Assembly (NCBI RefSeq): GCF_002831565.1
Contig: NZ_CP025096.1
Span: forward strand, 5,819,014 to 5,883,013
Direction of reading: 5' to 3'
Source of the DNA: Spirosoma pollinicola
Lineage (GTDB): Bacteria > Bacteroidota > Bacteroidia > Cytophagales > Spirosomataceae
DNA length: 64,000 bases
Shown: piece after piece, positions 1-6,755 of the stretch
Layout: every line of letters starts with the position of its first letter
Position numbering within the stretch: position 1 is the first letter of the stretch
Notes under the pieces: generated by a model
What the model was told of the DNA's origin: nothing
Databases searched by the model: none
The model's input: only the letters and a program-made list of their open reading frames with translations
Program-made: the position numbers and the translations under genes

Positions 1-104
1 GCCAGGTATTTTGACGACGAGATCATTTCCATTTGTATTTGCTGGTTCAGGGCCAGTTCAACGCTTTCCTTTACAGAACTGCGCAATCTTACTAAGTCTT
101 TCAT
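1..104 (-). CDS. Ferritin, N-terminal part (runs off the window edge)
   Basis: Reading leftward from an ATG at 104, the first 34 codons begin MKDLVRLRSSVKESVELAL and continue into LNQQIQMEMISSSKYLA. The LNxQIxxExxSSxxYL pattern is the first ferroxidase helix of bacterial non-haem ferritins, where the glutamate after QIQM is an iron ligand. Ferritins form 24-mer shells that oxidise and store iron in the cytoplasm. Only the N-terminal fifth is inside the window, so the remaining ligands cannot be checked. The short length explains why a simple ORF scan would miss it. The call rests on the helix-1 motif alone. Confidence 0.8.
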   Translation of the reverse strand, partial: MKDLVRLRSSVKESVELALNQQIQMEMISSSKYL

Positions 105-152
105 ATGAAGTAACCGTGTTGTTCGCGGTGAGAGTTTTCTGTAGTAAAACAA

Positions 153-187
153 CATAAAAAAACCGACTGTTGTTAAGCAGTCGGTTT
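153..187 (-). terminator. Rho-independent terminator of the 207-566 gene
   Basis: A perfect 10-bp stem (160-169 with 178-187, AAACCGACTG/CAGTCGGTTT) with an 8-base loop is followed on the minus strand by a run of T. It lies 20 bp past the stop codon of the gene at 207-566 and separates it from the ferritin gene. Confidence 0.8.
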
Positions 188-206
188 AGAGATAATCTAT
201 TTCTAT

Positions 207-566
207 TTATTCTGCCATTGAACAGCCACATTCGCGAAGCATACTGTTCAGTTCGAGCATGAGTTTCGCGCCATTGAGCAGCTCACGCAGGTGTACAATC
301 TCACAAAGCGTTAGTACATAACAACGTTCAGAGCGGGGCGGTGTCAGGATTTCGAGATCATCGGCAGCGGCTGTACTTAACGCCATGTGCTTCACATCGA
401 CCGTTTCGACCATACGCCGAAACTGGGCAAAATCACGGGCTGACAAAGGTGTATGTGTGTTCCAGAATTCCAGAATTAGCCGATTGCTTGCATCACATTG
501 ATAGACAACTCCTCTATCGGTCCGAAATACTTCCTTATAGGTTGCTGGTACGTTGCTGCTCACCAT
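207..566 (-). CDS. Small conserved Bacteroidota protein of unknown function
   Basis: A 119-residue soluble protein without signal peptide or membrane segment. The centre reads GVVYQCDASNRLILEFWNTH and the C-terminus LRELLNGAKLMLELNSMLRE, ending in a CGC motif. The layout (GxxYQC, then LxxxFxxFRRxV, then LTLCExxxLRELL) resembles DUF6686-type proteins of Cytophagales as I remember them, but I could not confirm this by search. It has its own promoter and terminator, so it is probably monocistronic. Cysteines and the neighbouring ferritin gene might suggest metal handling, but that is speculation. Confidence 0.65.
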   Translation of the reverse strand: MVSSNVPATYKEVFRTDRGVVYQCDASNRLILEFWNTHTPLSARDFAQFRRMVETVDVKHMALSTAAADDLEILTPPRSERCYVLTLCEIVHLRELLNGAKLMLELNSMLRECGCSMAE

Positions 567-583
567 TTATTTAAATGAATGAA

Positions 584-591
584 CAAAGATA
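584..591 (-). promoter_or_regulatory. Putative -7 box (TATCTTTG) of the 207-566 gene
   Basis: On the minus strand TATCTTTG matches the Bacteroidota sigma-A -7 consensus TAnnTTTG, 17 bp before the ATG at 566. No convincing TTG -33 element is seen at the expected distance, so the assignment is tentative. Confidence 0.45.
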
Positions 592-673
592 CAATGCAGC
601 CTGTAATTTAGATAGCGTCTAAACAATAATTTAATGCGCTATGTACGCGCCAGTTGAGTGTATACCGTAAACT

Positions 674-1540
674 TTATTTAGGAAGTGGCATATCCATCAA
701 ATCTTCGTCTGTCAATTTGATGGTCGCGGCCTGAACATTTTCTTCCAGGTGCTTTACCGACGATGTTCCGGCAATGGGTAACATAACGGGCGATGCCGCC
801 AGCAACCATGCCAGTGCGATTTGATAATCCGTTGCGTTGTGACGTTTTGCTACTTTTTTAATCGCATTATCTGCCGCAACATTTCCGGCATTGAGCGGAA
901 ACCAGGGGATAAAAGCGATGTTATTTTGTTCGCAGTATGTCAAGACGTCATTCCAGCGTTGTTCGCCAAAGTTGTACATGTTCTGTACCGACACGACGTC
1001 AAAGTATTTTTTTGCTTCTTCGATCTGGTCAATGCTCACTTCCGACAAGCCAATATGCTTAATCTTACCCTGTTGTTGCGCTTCTTTCAGGAAACCAAGA
1101 AACTCTTCGGAGGGTACTTTTGGATCGAACCGGTGCAATTGATACAAGTCGATCTGGTCGAGTTTAAGGCGTTTAAGGCTGCCATTCAGGGCTTCTTCGA
1201 GGTGTTTACGGCTGCCATCGACCGGCCATTGGTTCGGGCCTGTGCGTAACAGGCCACCTTTTGTGCCAATAATGAGCCCATCCGGGTAAGGATACAGGGC
1301 TTCGGCAATAAGTTCTTCCGAAACGTAGGGGCCATAACTGTCGGCGGTGTCGATAAAGTTGATGCCGAGTTCAACGGTGCGTTTCAGTACGCGAATACAC
1401 TCGTCATGATCTTTAGGCGGTCCCCAGATGCCGTCGCCGGTAATTCGCATGGCACCGTAGGCTAATCGGTTAACGGTCAGATCACCACCGATGGTGATCG
1501 TGCCAGCTTGTACTGCAGGTTGTTGGTCTGTTGCTTGCAT
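674..1540 (-). CDS. Aldo/keto reductase
   Basis: A 288-residue NAD(P)H-dependent oxidoreductase with the (beta/alpha)8 AKR fold. The tetrad is visible: Asp and Tyr in NFIDTADSYG, Lys in IIGTKGG, His in LYQLHRFD. The C-terminal IAGTSSVKHLEEN is the usual coenzyme-phosphate binding stretch. An in-frame ATG exists at 1603, but the extra 21 residues (MFMTCTPGMKPC...) do not look like an AKR N-terminus, whereas MQATDQQP at 1540 leads straight into the first beta strand. The substrate cannot be told; this is one of three AKR genes in the window (also 19938 and 33855). No operon partner is obvious. Confidence 0.88.
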   Translation of the reverse strand: MQATDQQPAVQAGTITIGGDLTVNRLAYGAMRITGDGIWGPPKDHDECIRVLKRTVELGINFIDTADSYGPYVSEELIAEALYPYPDGLIIGTKGGLLRTGPNQWPVDGSRKHLEEALNGSLKRLKLDQIDLYQLHRFDPKVPSEEFLGFLKEAQQQGKIKHIGLSEVSIDQIEEAKKYFDVVSVQNMYNFGEQRWNDVLTYCEQNNIAFIPWFPLNAGNVAADNAIKKVAKRHNATDYQIALAWLLAASPVMLPIAGTSSVKHLEENVQAATIKLTDEDLMDMPLPK

Positions 1541-1652
1541 AAGTATTTCTGATTGTTGACTAGGCGTACAAGGCTTCATGCCGGGTGTACAGGTCATAAA
1601 CAAACAGAAATACGTTTTGTATAAGTTGCACGATCAAGTTTTTATGATTTAT

Positions 1653-1688
1653 CGTTTCTCAATCCCGTCCAGCACGCGCCGGATAACA
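1653..1688 (-). repeat. Distal copy of the tyrA 3' coding tail (direct repeat of 2215-2250)
   Basis: Positions 1653-1684 are identical to 2215-2246, and the match continues to 1688 with one mismatch. Read on the minus strand it still encodes VIRRVLDGIEKR followed by a stop, exactly the tyrA C-terminus. The codons flanking the identical core differ synonymously (GTT for GTC, CGA for CGG, TAA for TAG). It begins 13 bp beyond the toxin stop codon. A 9-mer AACTTGATC follows both copies (1632-1640 and 2172-2180). Confidence 0.85.
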
Positions 1689-1701
1689 AACAAGAATAGG
1701 G

Positions 1702-2004
1702 TCAGCGATCAAAAAAACGGTCTGCCATATTTCGTGAGCTGTGCTGAATAGTAATGACATCTATTTGCTCATTACTGACAATTTTGTAAACGATACGATA
1801 ATCGTTATGAACCAATTCTCTGAGATAGGCGAGTGAAAATTCTGGTACTTTACGACCCATTTCTGGAAAAGATTTCAACTGTTCGATTTTCGCAATAAGC
1901 GTATCAATCAGATGATCGGCGTAGGCAGGTGAATAGGTAGAGCGGTAATCATTAATTGCATCCAAGTCTTCAACAGCCCGATTTGTAAAGGTGATTTGAA
2001 TCAT
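1702..2004 (-). CDS. ParE/RelE-superfamily toxin
   Basis: A 100-residue protein with the ParE/RelE layout: an N-terminal strand (IQITFTNRAVEDLDAI), two helices (YADHLIDTLIAKIEQLKSFPEMGRKVPE), the LRELVHNDYRIVYKI strands and a terminal IQHSSRNM. The RxxxxxxYRIxY segment is typical of ParE-like toxins, which poison gyrase or, in RelE relatives, cleave mRNA on the ribosome. Which target applies cannot be read from the sequence. Its ATG overlaps the stop codon of the antitoxin gene (ATGA at 2004-2001), the usual translational coupling. The pair lies immediately behind tyrA, in the same orientation, bracketed by a duplicated tyrA tail. Confidence 0.88.
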   Translation of the reverse strand: MIQITFTNRAVEDLDAINDYRSTYSPAYADHLIDTLIAKIEQLKSFPEMGRKVPEFSLAYLRELVHNDYRIVYKIVSNEQIDVITIQHSSRNMADRFFDR

Positions 2005-2171
2005 TTACGCAACCGTTGTTTTACCTCTTCCAATGGCACAGTTTCGCCCCGTTCCGATTGTAATAAACCTTCCTGTACATTTTGAATGAATAACAGGCGT
2101 TCAATGAATGCTTCGACAGGAAACTCCTCCGGCATTTTCTCTAATGACTCCTGTATGGCTGCCTTTGTCAT
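2001..2171 (-). CDS. Antitoxin of the ParE-type module (56 aa)
   Basis: A short ORF starting MTKAAIQESLEKMPEEFPVE and ending VPLEEVKQRLRK, overlapping the toxin start by ATGA. The pattern (short N-terminal helix, LPE/MPEEF, IERLLFIxxVQEGL, then xxxxEEVKxRL) is that of the small antitoxins paired with ParE-like toxins in Bacteroidota. The C-terminal EEVKQRLRK probably clamps the toxin. It begins 39 bp after the tyrA stop codon and has its own -7 box, so it is probably transcribed independently as well as by read-through from tyrA. Confidence 0.82.
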   Translation of the reverse strand: MTKAAIQESLEKMPEEFPVEAFIERLLFIQNVQEGLLQSERGETVPLEEVKQRLRK

Positions 2172-2187
2172 GATCAAGTTGTTTTAC

Positions 2188-2195
2188 CAAATATA
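2188..2195 (-). promoter_or_regulatory. Putative -7 box (TATATTTG) of the ParE-type TA operon
   Basis: TATATTTG on the minus strand matches TAnnTTTG and lies between the tyrA stop codon and the antitoxin ATG at 2171. An identical 8-mer precedes the PIN-type antitoxin at 48492-48499. This stretch is absent after the distal tyrA tail copy. Confidence 0.5.
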
Positions 2196-2210
2196 CGAAT
2201 ATACCGTAAT

Positions 2211-3068
2211 CTACCGTTTCTCAATCCCGTCCAGCACGCGCCGGATGACATTAGCCCGCTGCATAAAATCGAGTGAGTTGGTCACATCCTGATCATCGAT
2301 GATTTGCTTGAAGTGCAGAAGAAACTCAATATAGTCGGCCAATGCCTGCGACACATTTTGCCGGTTCTGGTCGAAGATGGGAGCCCACATGGCTGGCGAG
2401 CTTTTGGCCAGTCGCACGGTTGAGCTAAAGCCGGTACTGGCCATGTCGAAGATGGCCTGTTCGTCTTTCTCCTTTTCCAGTACCGTTAATCCAAGGGCAA
2501 ATGCGCTCACGTGGCTCAGGTGTGATACATAGGCCAGGTGCAGGTCGTGCTCCTGCGGGGTCATGTAAAACAACTTCATGCCCACATCCCGAAAAAGGCT
2601 CTCAGTGAGTGTCAGGCTGTCTGGATTGCTCTTTTCGCGGTCGCAGATGATGAGGTTCTTACCGACCAGCAACTCTTTGAATGCGGCCCCCGGCCCCGAG
2701 TTCTCAGTGCCTGCCATTGGGTGAACGGCCACAAATTGCGCTCGTTTCGGATGGGCATCGGCCATAGCACAAATAAGGCCTTTTGTAGAGCCCAGATCAA
2801 TAACCGTTGCGCCCGCTGGCAGGTGATCGAGCACGGTGGGCAGTAAGTCGATGATGATATTGACGGGTGTCGCCATAACGACAAGCGTACTTTGGGCTAT
2901 TGCGTCCGCCAAGGGTAATACGTCATCAACAATGCCTTTGGCCAGCGCCAGTTGCCCGTTTACCGCTGAACTATCGACGCCAATAAAGCGCATTTTGGGG
3001 TATTTCTCGCGGACCGCAAGGGCAAACGAACCACCTAATAAGCCTATTCCTACAATGGAGACAGTCAT
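2211..3068 (-). CDS. tyrA: Prephenate dehydrogenase
   Basis: A 285-residue NAD(P)-dependent dehydrogenase converting prephenate to 4-hydroxyphenylpyruvate in tyrosine synthesis. It opens with MTVSIVGIGLLGGSFALAV, a Rossmann GxGLLGGS turn; VHPMAGTENSGP holds the family's substrate-binding histidine, and YVSHLSHVSAFAL the second conserved His region. There is no C-terminal ACT or chorismate mutase domain, so it is the short monofunctional form. I chose the ATG at 3068 rather than 3086 because the fold starts directly at MTVSIVG. Its last 12 codons are duplicated beyond the downstream TA cassette. The aminotransferase upstream (3789-4976) could be related to aromatic or lysine amino-acid metabolism. 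Confidence 0.92.
   Translation of the reverse strand: MTVSIVGIGLLGGSFALAVREKYPKMRFIGVDSSAVNGQLALAKGIVDDVLPLADAIAQSTLVVMATPVNIIIDLLPTVLDHLPAGATVIDLGSTKGLICAMADAHPKRAQFVAVHPMAGTENSGPGAAFKELLVGKNLIICDREKSNPDSLTLTESLFRDVGMKLFYMTPQEHDLHLAYVSHLSHVSAFALGLTVLEKEKDEQAIFDMASTGFSSTVRLAKSSPAMWAPIFDQNRQNVSQALADYIEFLLHFKQIIDDQDVTNSLDFMQRANVIRRVLDGIEKR
2215..2250 (-). repeat. Proximal copy of the tyrA tail repeat (functional tyrA 3' end)
   Basis: This is the functional 3' end of tyrA and pairs with 1653-1688 as a direct repeat (32 bp identical, 35 of 36 overall). The spacing between the copies is 562 bp and contains only the antitoxin and toxin genes. Confidence 0.85.
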
Positions 3069-3097
3069 GGACCGGGATTTTAACAAGATTTTAAAGA
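3066..3097 (+). repeat. Dispersed ACCGGGATTTTA repeat, copy 1
   Basis: ACCGGGATTTTAACAAGATT followed by TTAAAGATTT, at the 5' end of tyrA. It is one of four copies (with 3773-3818, 4977-5015 and 5174-5217). Copies 1 and 3 read on the plus strand and 2 and 4 on the minus strand, so consecutive copies face each other. Confidence 0.6.
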
Positions 3098-3204
3098 TTT
3101 ACATAATTGAAGCAGATTGGAATCCTGAACCTCATTACATACCTTAATTTCACTACACAATTGAATAGTAAAAGAAGAGCTATAAGACCTGGACATATTG
3201 GATT

Positions 3205-3606
3205 CTATATAGCTGAAGACTTGTACTTGTTGTTGAATAATCGTTTGAACTCAAGGCTGGACGTTCCAAAATTTATGAGTAATCCAGTGGGTAGATTATA
3301 CGCTTCCAGATAATTTTTACCCTGTGCTAAATTAGCGTTGTCTAAACCAGCAACAGCTTTCAACTCGACAGATAAACATTCCTCTATCAAAAAATCAACT
3401 CGTCTCGTACCCACCTGGACGCTCTTAAAGAATACAGACATCTCATATTCCCGCGCAAAAATAATGTTATTCAGCTCCAACTCCACAGCCAACGCTCGTT
3501 GGTAAATAACTTACTGAAAGCCGTTGCCAAGCGATCTATGCACTTCCATCGCACAACCTATAACTCGACGAGTAAGATCATCAATCCCTACTATTGAAGT
3601 ACTCAT
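3205..3606 (-). pseudogene. GxxExxY protein gene broken by a stop codon at the motif glutamate
   Basis: From the ATG at 3606 the frame reads MSTSIVGIDDLTRRVIG, CAMEVHRSLGNGFQ, then TAA at 3513-3511, then VIYQRALAVELEL and on to the stop at 3205. Reading through gives 133 residues, the usual length of the GxxExxY family (TIGR04256-like, a PD-(D/E)XK-like fold of unknown role). The family motif is G-F-Q-E-V-I-Y; here the Glu codon GAA has become TAA, a single base change. The rest, including VDFLIEECLSVELKAV and TGLLINFG, is intact. It may be a recent nonsense mutation, a suppressible stop or a sequencing error. A downstream piece could start at TTG 3492. Confidence 0.8.
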
Positions 3607-3772
3607 TACTTTCGTTGGTAAAACAGTGACAATTATTTTTTTCAATAATCAGACTAATTTTTACGATGCAAGTAACTTAGTGACACCTATAAAGGAATAC
3701 CTAGGCAAAAGATGATTCCTATGTTTGATCACTTAATCTTGAAAACCATTACTTTATTACGAGAACGGTAGA

Positions 3773-3818
3773 TAATCCTGAAAATCTTTTAAATCTTGAT
3801 AAAATCCCGGTTCAGACG
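3773..3818 (-). repeat. Dispersed ACCGGGATTTTA repeat, copy 2
   Basis: On the minus strand TGAACCGGGATTTTATCAAG is followed by ATTTAAAAGATTTTCAGGATT. It covers the last codons of the aminotransferase gene, so NRDFIKI and the stop are supplied by the repeat. Confidence 0.6.
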
Positions 3819-4976
3819 CCCCACTGCCTCCTCGATCCGCTCCTTTGGCATACACAACGACACACGCACATACCGGTTGCCTTTGGGCCCGAAAATAAAG
3901 CCGGGGGCGATGAAAACGTGTTTCGTCAGAAGTAAGTCATTCACCAGGTCTTCGGCTGAAGCTACCGAATCAGGCAGTTTTGCCCAAATGAACAGCCCTT
4001 CCTGATCAGTGGAATAGGTACAACCCAAGGTATCCAGAAAGGCATGAATAGCATCCAGACGACCCTGATAAACGGCATTACGTTCCCGATGCCACTCATC
4101 CGAATTGGTAAGGGCTTCTGTAGCGGCATCCATCAAGGGTTTAAACTGCCCCGAATCGACATTGCTTTTGATGGTCAATACGGCATCTACGTAGGCTTTC
4201 GCACCCGCCATCCAGCCAATGCGCCATCCCGCCATATTGTGCGATTTGCTCAGGGAATTCAACTCGATAGCCACCTCCTTCGCACCATCCACTGACAACA
4301 GACTGATAGGTGGTTTTTTGTTCAGAATCAGGCTGTAGGGATTGTCATGGCACAGCAGAACTTTGTGGTCGTGGGCAAAACGCACCGCCCGCTCTAACAA
4401 GGCATGGGTAGCGGGAGCACCCGTTGGCATGTGCGGGTAGTTCATCCAAAGAATTTTGACTGGATTCGATGGGTTGGCTTTGGCTACTAAATCGTCCAGA
4501 ATAGCCCAGTCGGGTTGCCAGCCGCCATGTTCCAGCAAAGGATACTCACGAACACTGGCTCCAACCATTGCGCTTACCGCCCGGTAGGCCGGGTAGCCAA
4601 GTTCAGGTACCAGTACGCCATCGCCATCGTTCAAAAACGTTAGAGAGATGTGCGTGATGCCCTCTTTTGAGCCAATAAGCGGCAGAATTTCGGTATCGGC
4701 GTTGAGGGTGACACCGTAGGTATGGCTGTAGAATCTGGCAATGGCCTGCCGTAATCCCGGCGTGCCTTTATAGGGCTGATAGCCATGCGACGTTGGTTGC
4801 TGTACCGACTTGATGAGGGCGTCGACCGTGTTGGCCGATGGCATCAGGTCGGGGTTGCCAATGCCGAGATTGATAATATCATGACCAGCCGCCTGCAAAC
4901 GACGGACTTCGGCCAGTTTTACTGAGAAATAATATTCCTGCGTTTGATCGGCGCGGTGGGCGAGGGGGATAATCAC
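3789..4976 (-). CDS. Class I/II PLP-dependent aminotransferase
   Basis: A 395-residue fold-type I aminotransferase of the aspartate / LL-diaminopimelate type. INLGIGNPDLMPS is the N-terminal substrate arm, YQPYKGTPGLRQAIA the typical dimer segment, MNYPHMPTGAPA resembles the NPNNPTG loop, and SLSKSHNMAGWRIGW carries the Schiff-base lysine. The substrate is not certain; aspartate, aromatic acids or diaminopimelate are all possible. The open frame extends to an ATG at 5051, but those extra 25 residues come from a dispersed repeat, and homology begins at IIPLAHRADQTQEYYF. I therefore prefer the GTG at 4976. The last codons also lie in a copy of that repeat. Confidence 0.87.
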   Translation of the reverse strand: MIIPLAHRADQTQEYYFSVKLAEVRRLQAAGHDIINLGIGNPDLMPSANTVDALIKSVQQPTSHGYQPYKGTPGLRQAIARFYSHTYGVTLNADTEILPLIGSKEGITHISLTFLNDGDGVLVPELGYPAYRAVSAMVGASVREYPLLEHGGWQPDWAILDDLVAKANPSNPVKILWMNYPHMPTGAPATHALLERAVRFAHDHKVLLCHDNPYSLILNKKPPISLLSVDGAKEVAIELNSLSKSHNMAGWRIGWMAGAKAYVDAVLTIKSNVDSGQFKPLMDAATEALTNSDEWHRERNAVYQGRLDAIHAFLDTLGCTYSTDQEGLFIWAKLPDSVASAEDLVNDLLLTKHVFIAPGFIFGPKGNRYVRVSLCMPKERIEEAVGRLNRDFIKI

Positions 4977-5015
4977 AACCGGGATTTTATCGAGATGTAA
5001 ACGATTTTTAAGATT
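4977..5015 (+). repeat. Dispersed ACCGGGATTTTA repeat, copy 3
   Basis: ACCGGGATTTTATCGAGATG then TAAACGATTTTTAAGATT, just upstream of the GTG start of the aminotransferase. Read through on the minus strand it produces the spurious-looking N-terminal extension from ATG 5051. Confidence 0.6.
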
Positions 5016-5173
5016 AATGACAATAGCAGTTGATGCGCTTTGGGACAACAAAGATAGGGTTGTTATTAATCTTGTTAATTCTTTAAAAATGAAATGAGCC
5101 CGTAATTCGGGCGTATTAAAACAGTGTTGGAGAAATACAGGATATGTAATTACCCGCTTTCCTTTCGTCGGTA

Positions 5174-5217
5174 ATCTTGTCTAATCCTTTAAATCTTTTG
5201 AATCCCGGTTCAGAAAG
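5174..5217 (-). repeat. Dispersed ACCGGGATTTTA repeat, copy 4
   Basis: On the minus strand TGAACCGGGATTCAAAAGAT then TTAAAGGATTAGACAAGATT. It supplies the last residues (NRDSKDLKD) and the stop codon of the NUDIX gene, parallel to copy 2 at the end of the aminotransferase gene. Confidence 0.6.
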
Positions 5218-5753
5218 TATTTCAGCAACGGGGCCAGATGAAGTGATTGCATCATGTCGCCGGTATTGATAATTTCCAAGGCCCGTTCGGGCGATACGAT
5301 ATGAACCGTAATTTCTTCTGTTGATTCAAGATGCTGTCTCTGCTTCAACTCAACACCCGTCGCTAAGTAGGAATACGTCAGATTGGCGTGTGTACCCGGG
5401 TTAGCCGAGAGTGTCATCAGCAATTCCCACTGGCCTCCACCAAAGCCAGTTTCCTCCAGTAGTTCGCGCTGGGCAGCTAAAAGCGGTTTTTCATTTGGGT
5501 CAATGACACCTGCACAAAGCTCATAATGAACACCCGCTATCGCATGGCGGTATTGCCGGATGAGCACTAACTGGCCATCTGTCGTTACAGCAACGACGTT
5601 GATCCAGTCGGGATACTCAAGAACGAAGTAATCTGGGATTGATCCCCCGTTCTCCATATGGATTGCATCCTTTCGAACTGTAAACCACGGTAAATTGTGG
5701 ATGTATTCAGATCGCTCGACCTGCCAGGGTCGTGGGTCATTGTCATGAATCAT
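5181..5753 (-). CDS. NUDIX hydrolase, ADP-ribose pyrophosphatase-like
   Basis: A 190-residue cytoplasmic enzyme. The Nudix box is complete: GVIDPNEKPLLAAQRELLEE followed by TGF (Gx5Ex7REUxEExGU), which binds Mg2+ and cleaves nucleoside diphosphates linked to another moiety. VLIRQYRHAIAGVHYELCAG before the box is typical of the ADP-ribose pyrophosphatase subgroup. The C-terminus is unusually polar and lies in a dispersed repeat. It reads away from the lipoprotein gene at 5874. Confidence 0.88.
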   Translation of the reverse strand: MIHDNDPRPWQVERSEYIHNLPWFTVRKDAIHMENGGSIPDYFVLEYPDWINVVAVTTDGQLVLIRQYRHAIAGVHYELCAGVIDPNEKPLLAAQRELLEETGFGGGQWELLMTLSANPGTHANLTYSYLATGVELKQRQHLESTEEITVHIVSPERALEIINTGDMMQSLHLAPLLKYFLNRDSKDLKD

Positions 5754-5873
5754 GCCGCAAAGGTAGGCAGTATTTTACCCTTTTTCAGGCAATTCATATT
5801 AACCACCCTGTCAGATTCGTTGTAGAAAGAACTTTTGCCTTTTGTGAATTCTGTTCGGACAACCAAAATCCTG

Positions 5874-6455
5874 ATGAAGAATATTATTACCGGTTGCGTT
5901 GCTGCTTTATGTCTTTGCCTTTCGTCCTGTCATCGCCCCGTTGCCTATTTTCAACCGACACCCCACCCGGCAGCAACCCGACAACCGATTGAGCAGCCTG
6001 TAGCGCAGGTAAAAGCATCTCTTTCAGACTCAGCGCCAGCCGACACTCTATTGTCTACTGTAGAGAAAACAGCGATCCCTGCTGTTGCCAGCCTAAGTAG
6101 CCAGCCAGCGCAAACGACAAACAGTAAGATCGAACGCCGAATGCATCGAATGCAGTCGTTACTCTCAGGACCGTCCACGCAAACAAACGATCAGCAACCG
6201 GGGCCAAAACCAAAGAAAAAACTTAAATTGGGTAACCAGATCCGGCAGGGGCTGGGCATGCCTTTACGGCCAGAATTGAACTGGTGGCAGCGTATTAGCT
6301 GGAAGCTGAAAGCGTCGGTGCTGGTCATTCTGGTGGCTGTGCTGTTTGCCATTTTACACATCACCATACTGGCCATTATCTTTGGTATCCTGGGCGCTTT
6401 CCTGCTAATCACCGGCCTGAAACGATCGTTTAAAGTGCGACGGCCCTGGTTTTGA
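5874..6455 (+). CDS. Lipoprotein with hydrophobic C-terminus, unknown function
   Basis: A 193-residue protein starting MKNIITGCVAALCLCLSSCH, a lipoprotein signal with lipobox LSSC. The frame opens at 5835, but the earlier residues do not form a signal peptide. The middle is low-complexity (Ser/Ala/Gln/Pro) and basic, followed by LRPELNWWQRISWKLKASVL and two adjoining hydrophobic stretches (about residues 140-180), ending in a basic tail. It may thus be an inner-membrane lipoprotein with C-terminal membrane helices. I recognise no domain. It stands alone between a NUDIX gene (divergent) and a large palindrome. Confidence 0.72.
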   Translation: MKNIITGCVAALCLCLSSCHRPVAYFQPTPHPAATRQPIEQPVAQVKASLSDSAPADTLLSTVEKTAIPAVASLSSQPAQTTNSKIERRMHRMQSLLSGPSTQTNDQQPGPKPKKKLKLGNQIRQGLGMPLRPELNWWQRISWKLKASVLVILVAVLFAILHITILAIIFGILGAFLLITGLKRSFKVRRPWF

Positions 6456-6467
6456 TTTTTAAGTAAC

Positions 6468-6734
6468 CAAGCAAAATATTTTAACCACAGAGATTTTACT
6501 TATCCATTGAGGTTACTTAGGATTTTATTTGCGAACGGGCTTTTGTCATCCCGACGAAGGAGGGATCTTCGGAGAAGGCAGAGTTTTTCATTTCCCGAGG
6601 ATCCCTCCTTCGTCGGGATGACAAAAGCCCGTTCGCAAATAAAATCCTAAGTAACCTCATTATCAGACTATTGAACTTCTGTGCTCTCCGTGCTGCAACG
6701 GCGGACCGTCTCTGTGGTTAATAAATTTGCTTAG
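6468..6734. repeat. Nested inverted repeats; inner 152-bp hairpin with 65-bp arms
   Basis: Inner palindrome: 6508-6572 pairs with 6595-6659 (one G-T pair) around a 22-base loop; the arms contain TTTTGTCATCCCGACGAAGG. Outer inverted repeat: AAGCAAAATATTTTAACCAC... (6468-6492) against 6711-6734 with TCTCTGTGGTTAATAAATTT. The right flank (GTGCTCTCCGTGCTGC) resembles the accumulated CACAGAG/CTCTGTG-type intergenic repeats known from many bacteria. It fills the whole gap between the convergent lipoprotein and nucleoside hydrolase genes; no gene is seen in it. Confidence 0.85.
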
Positions 6735-6755
6735 ATACTAACAGTACTGAGCTGA

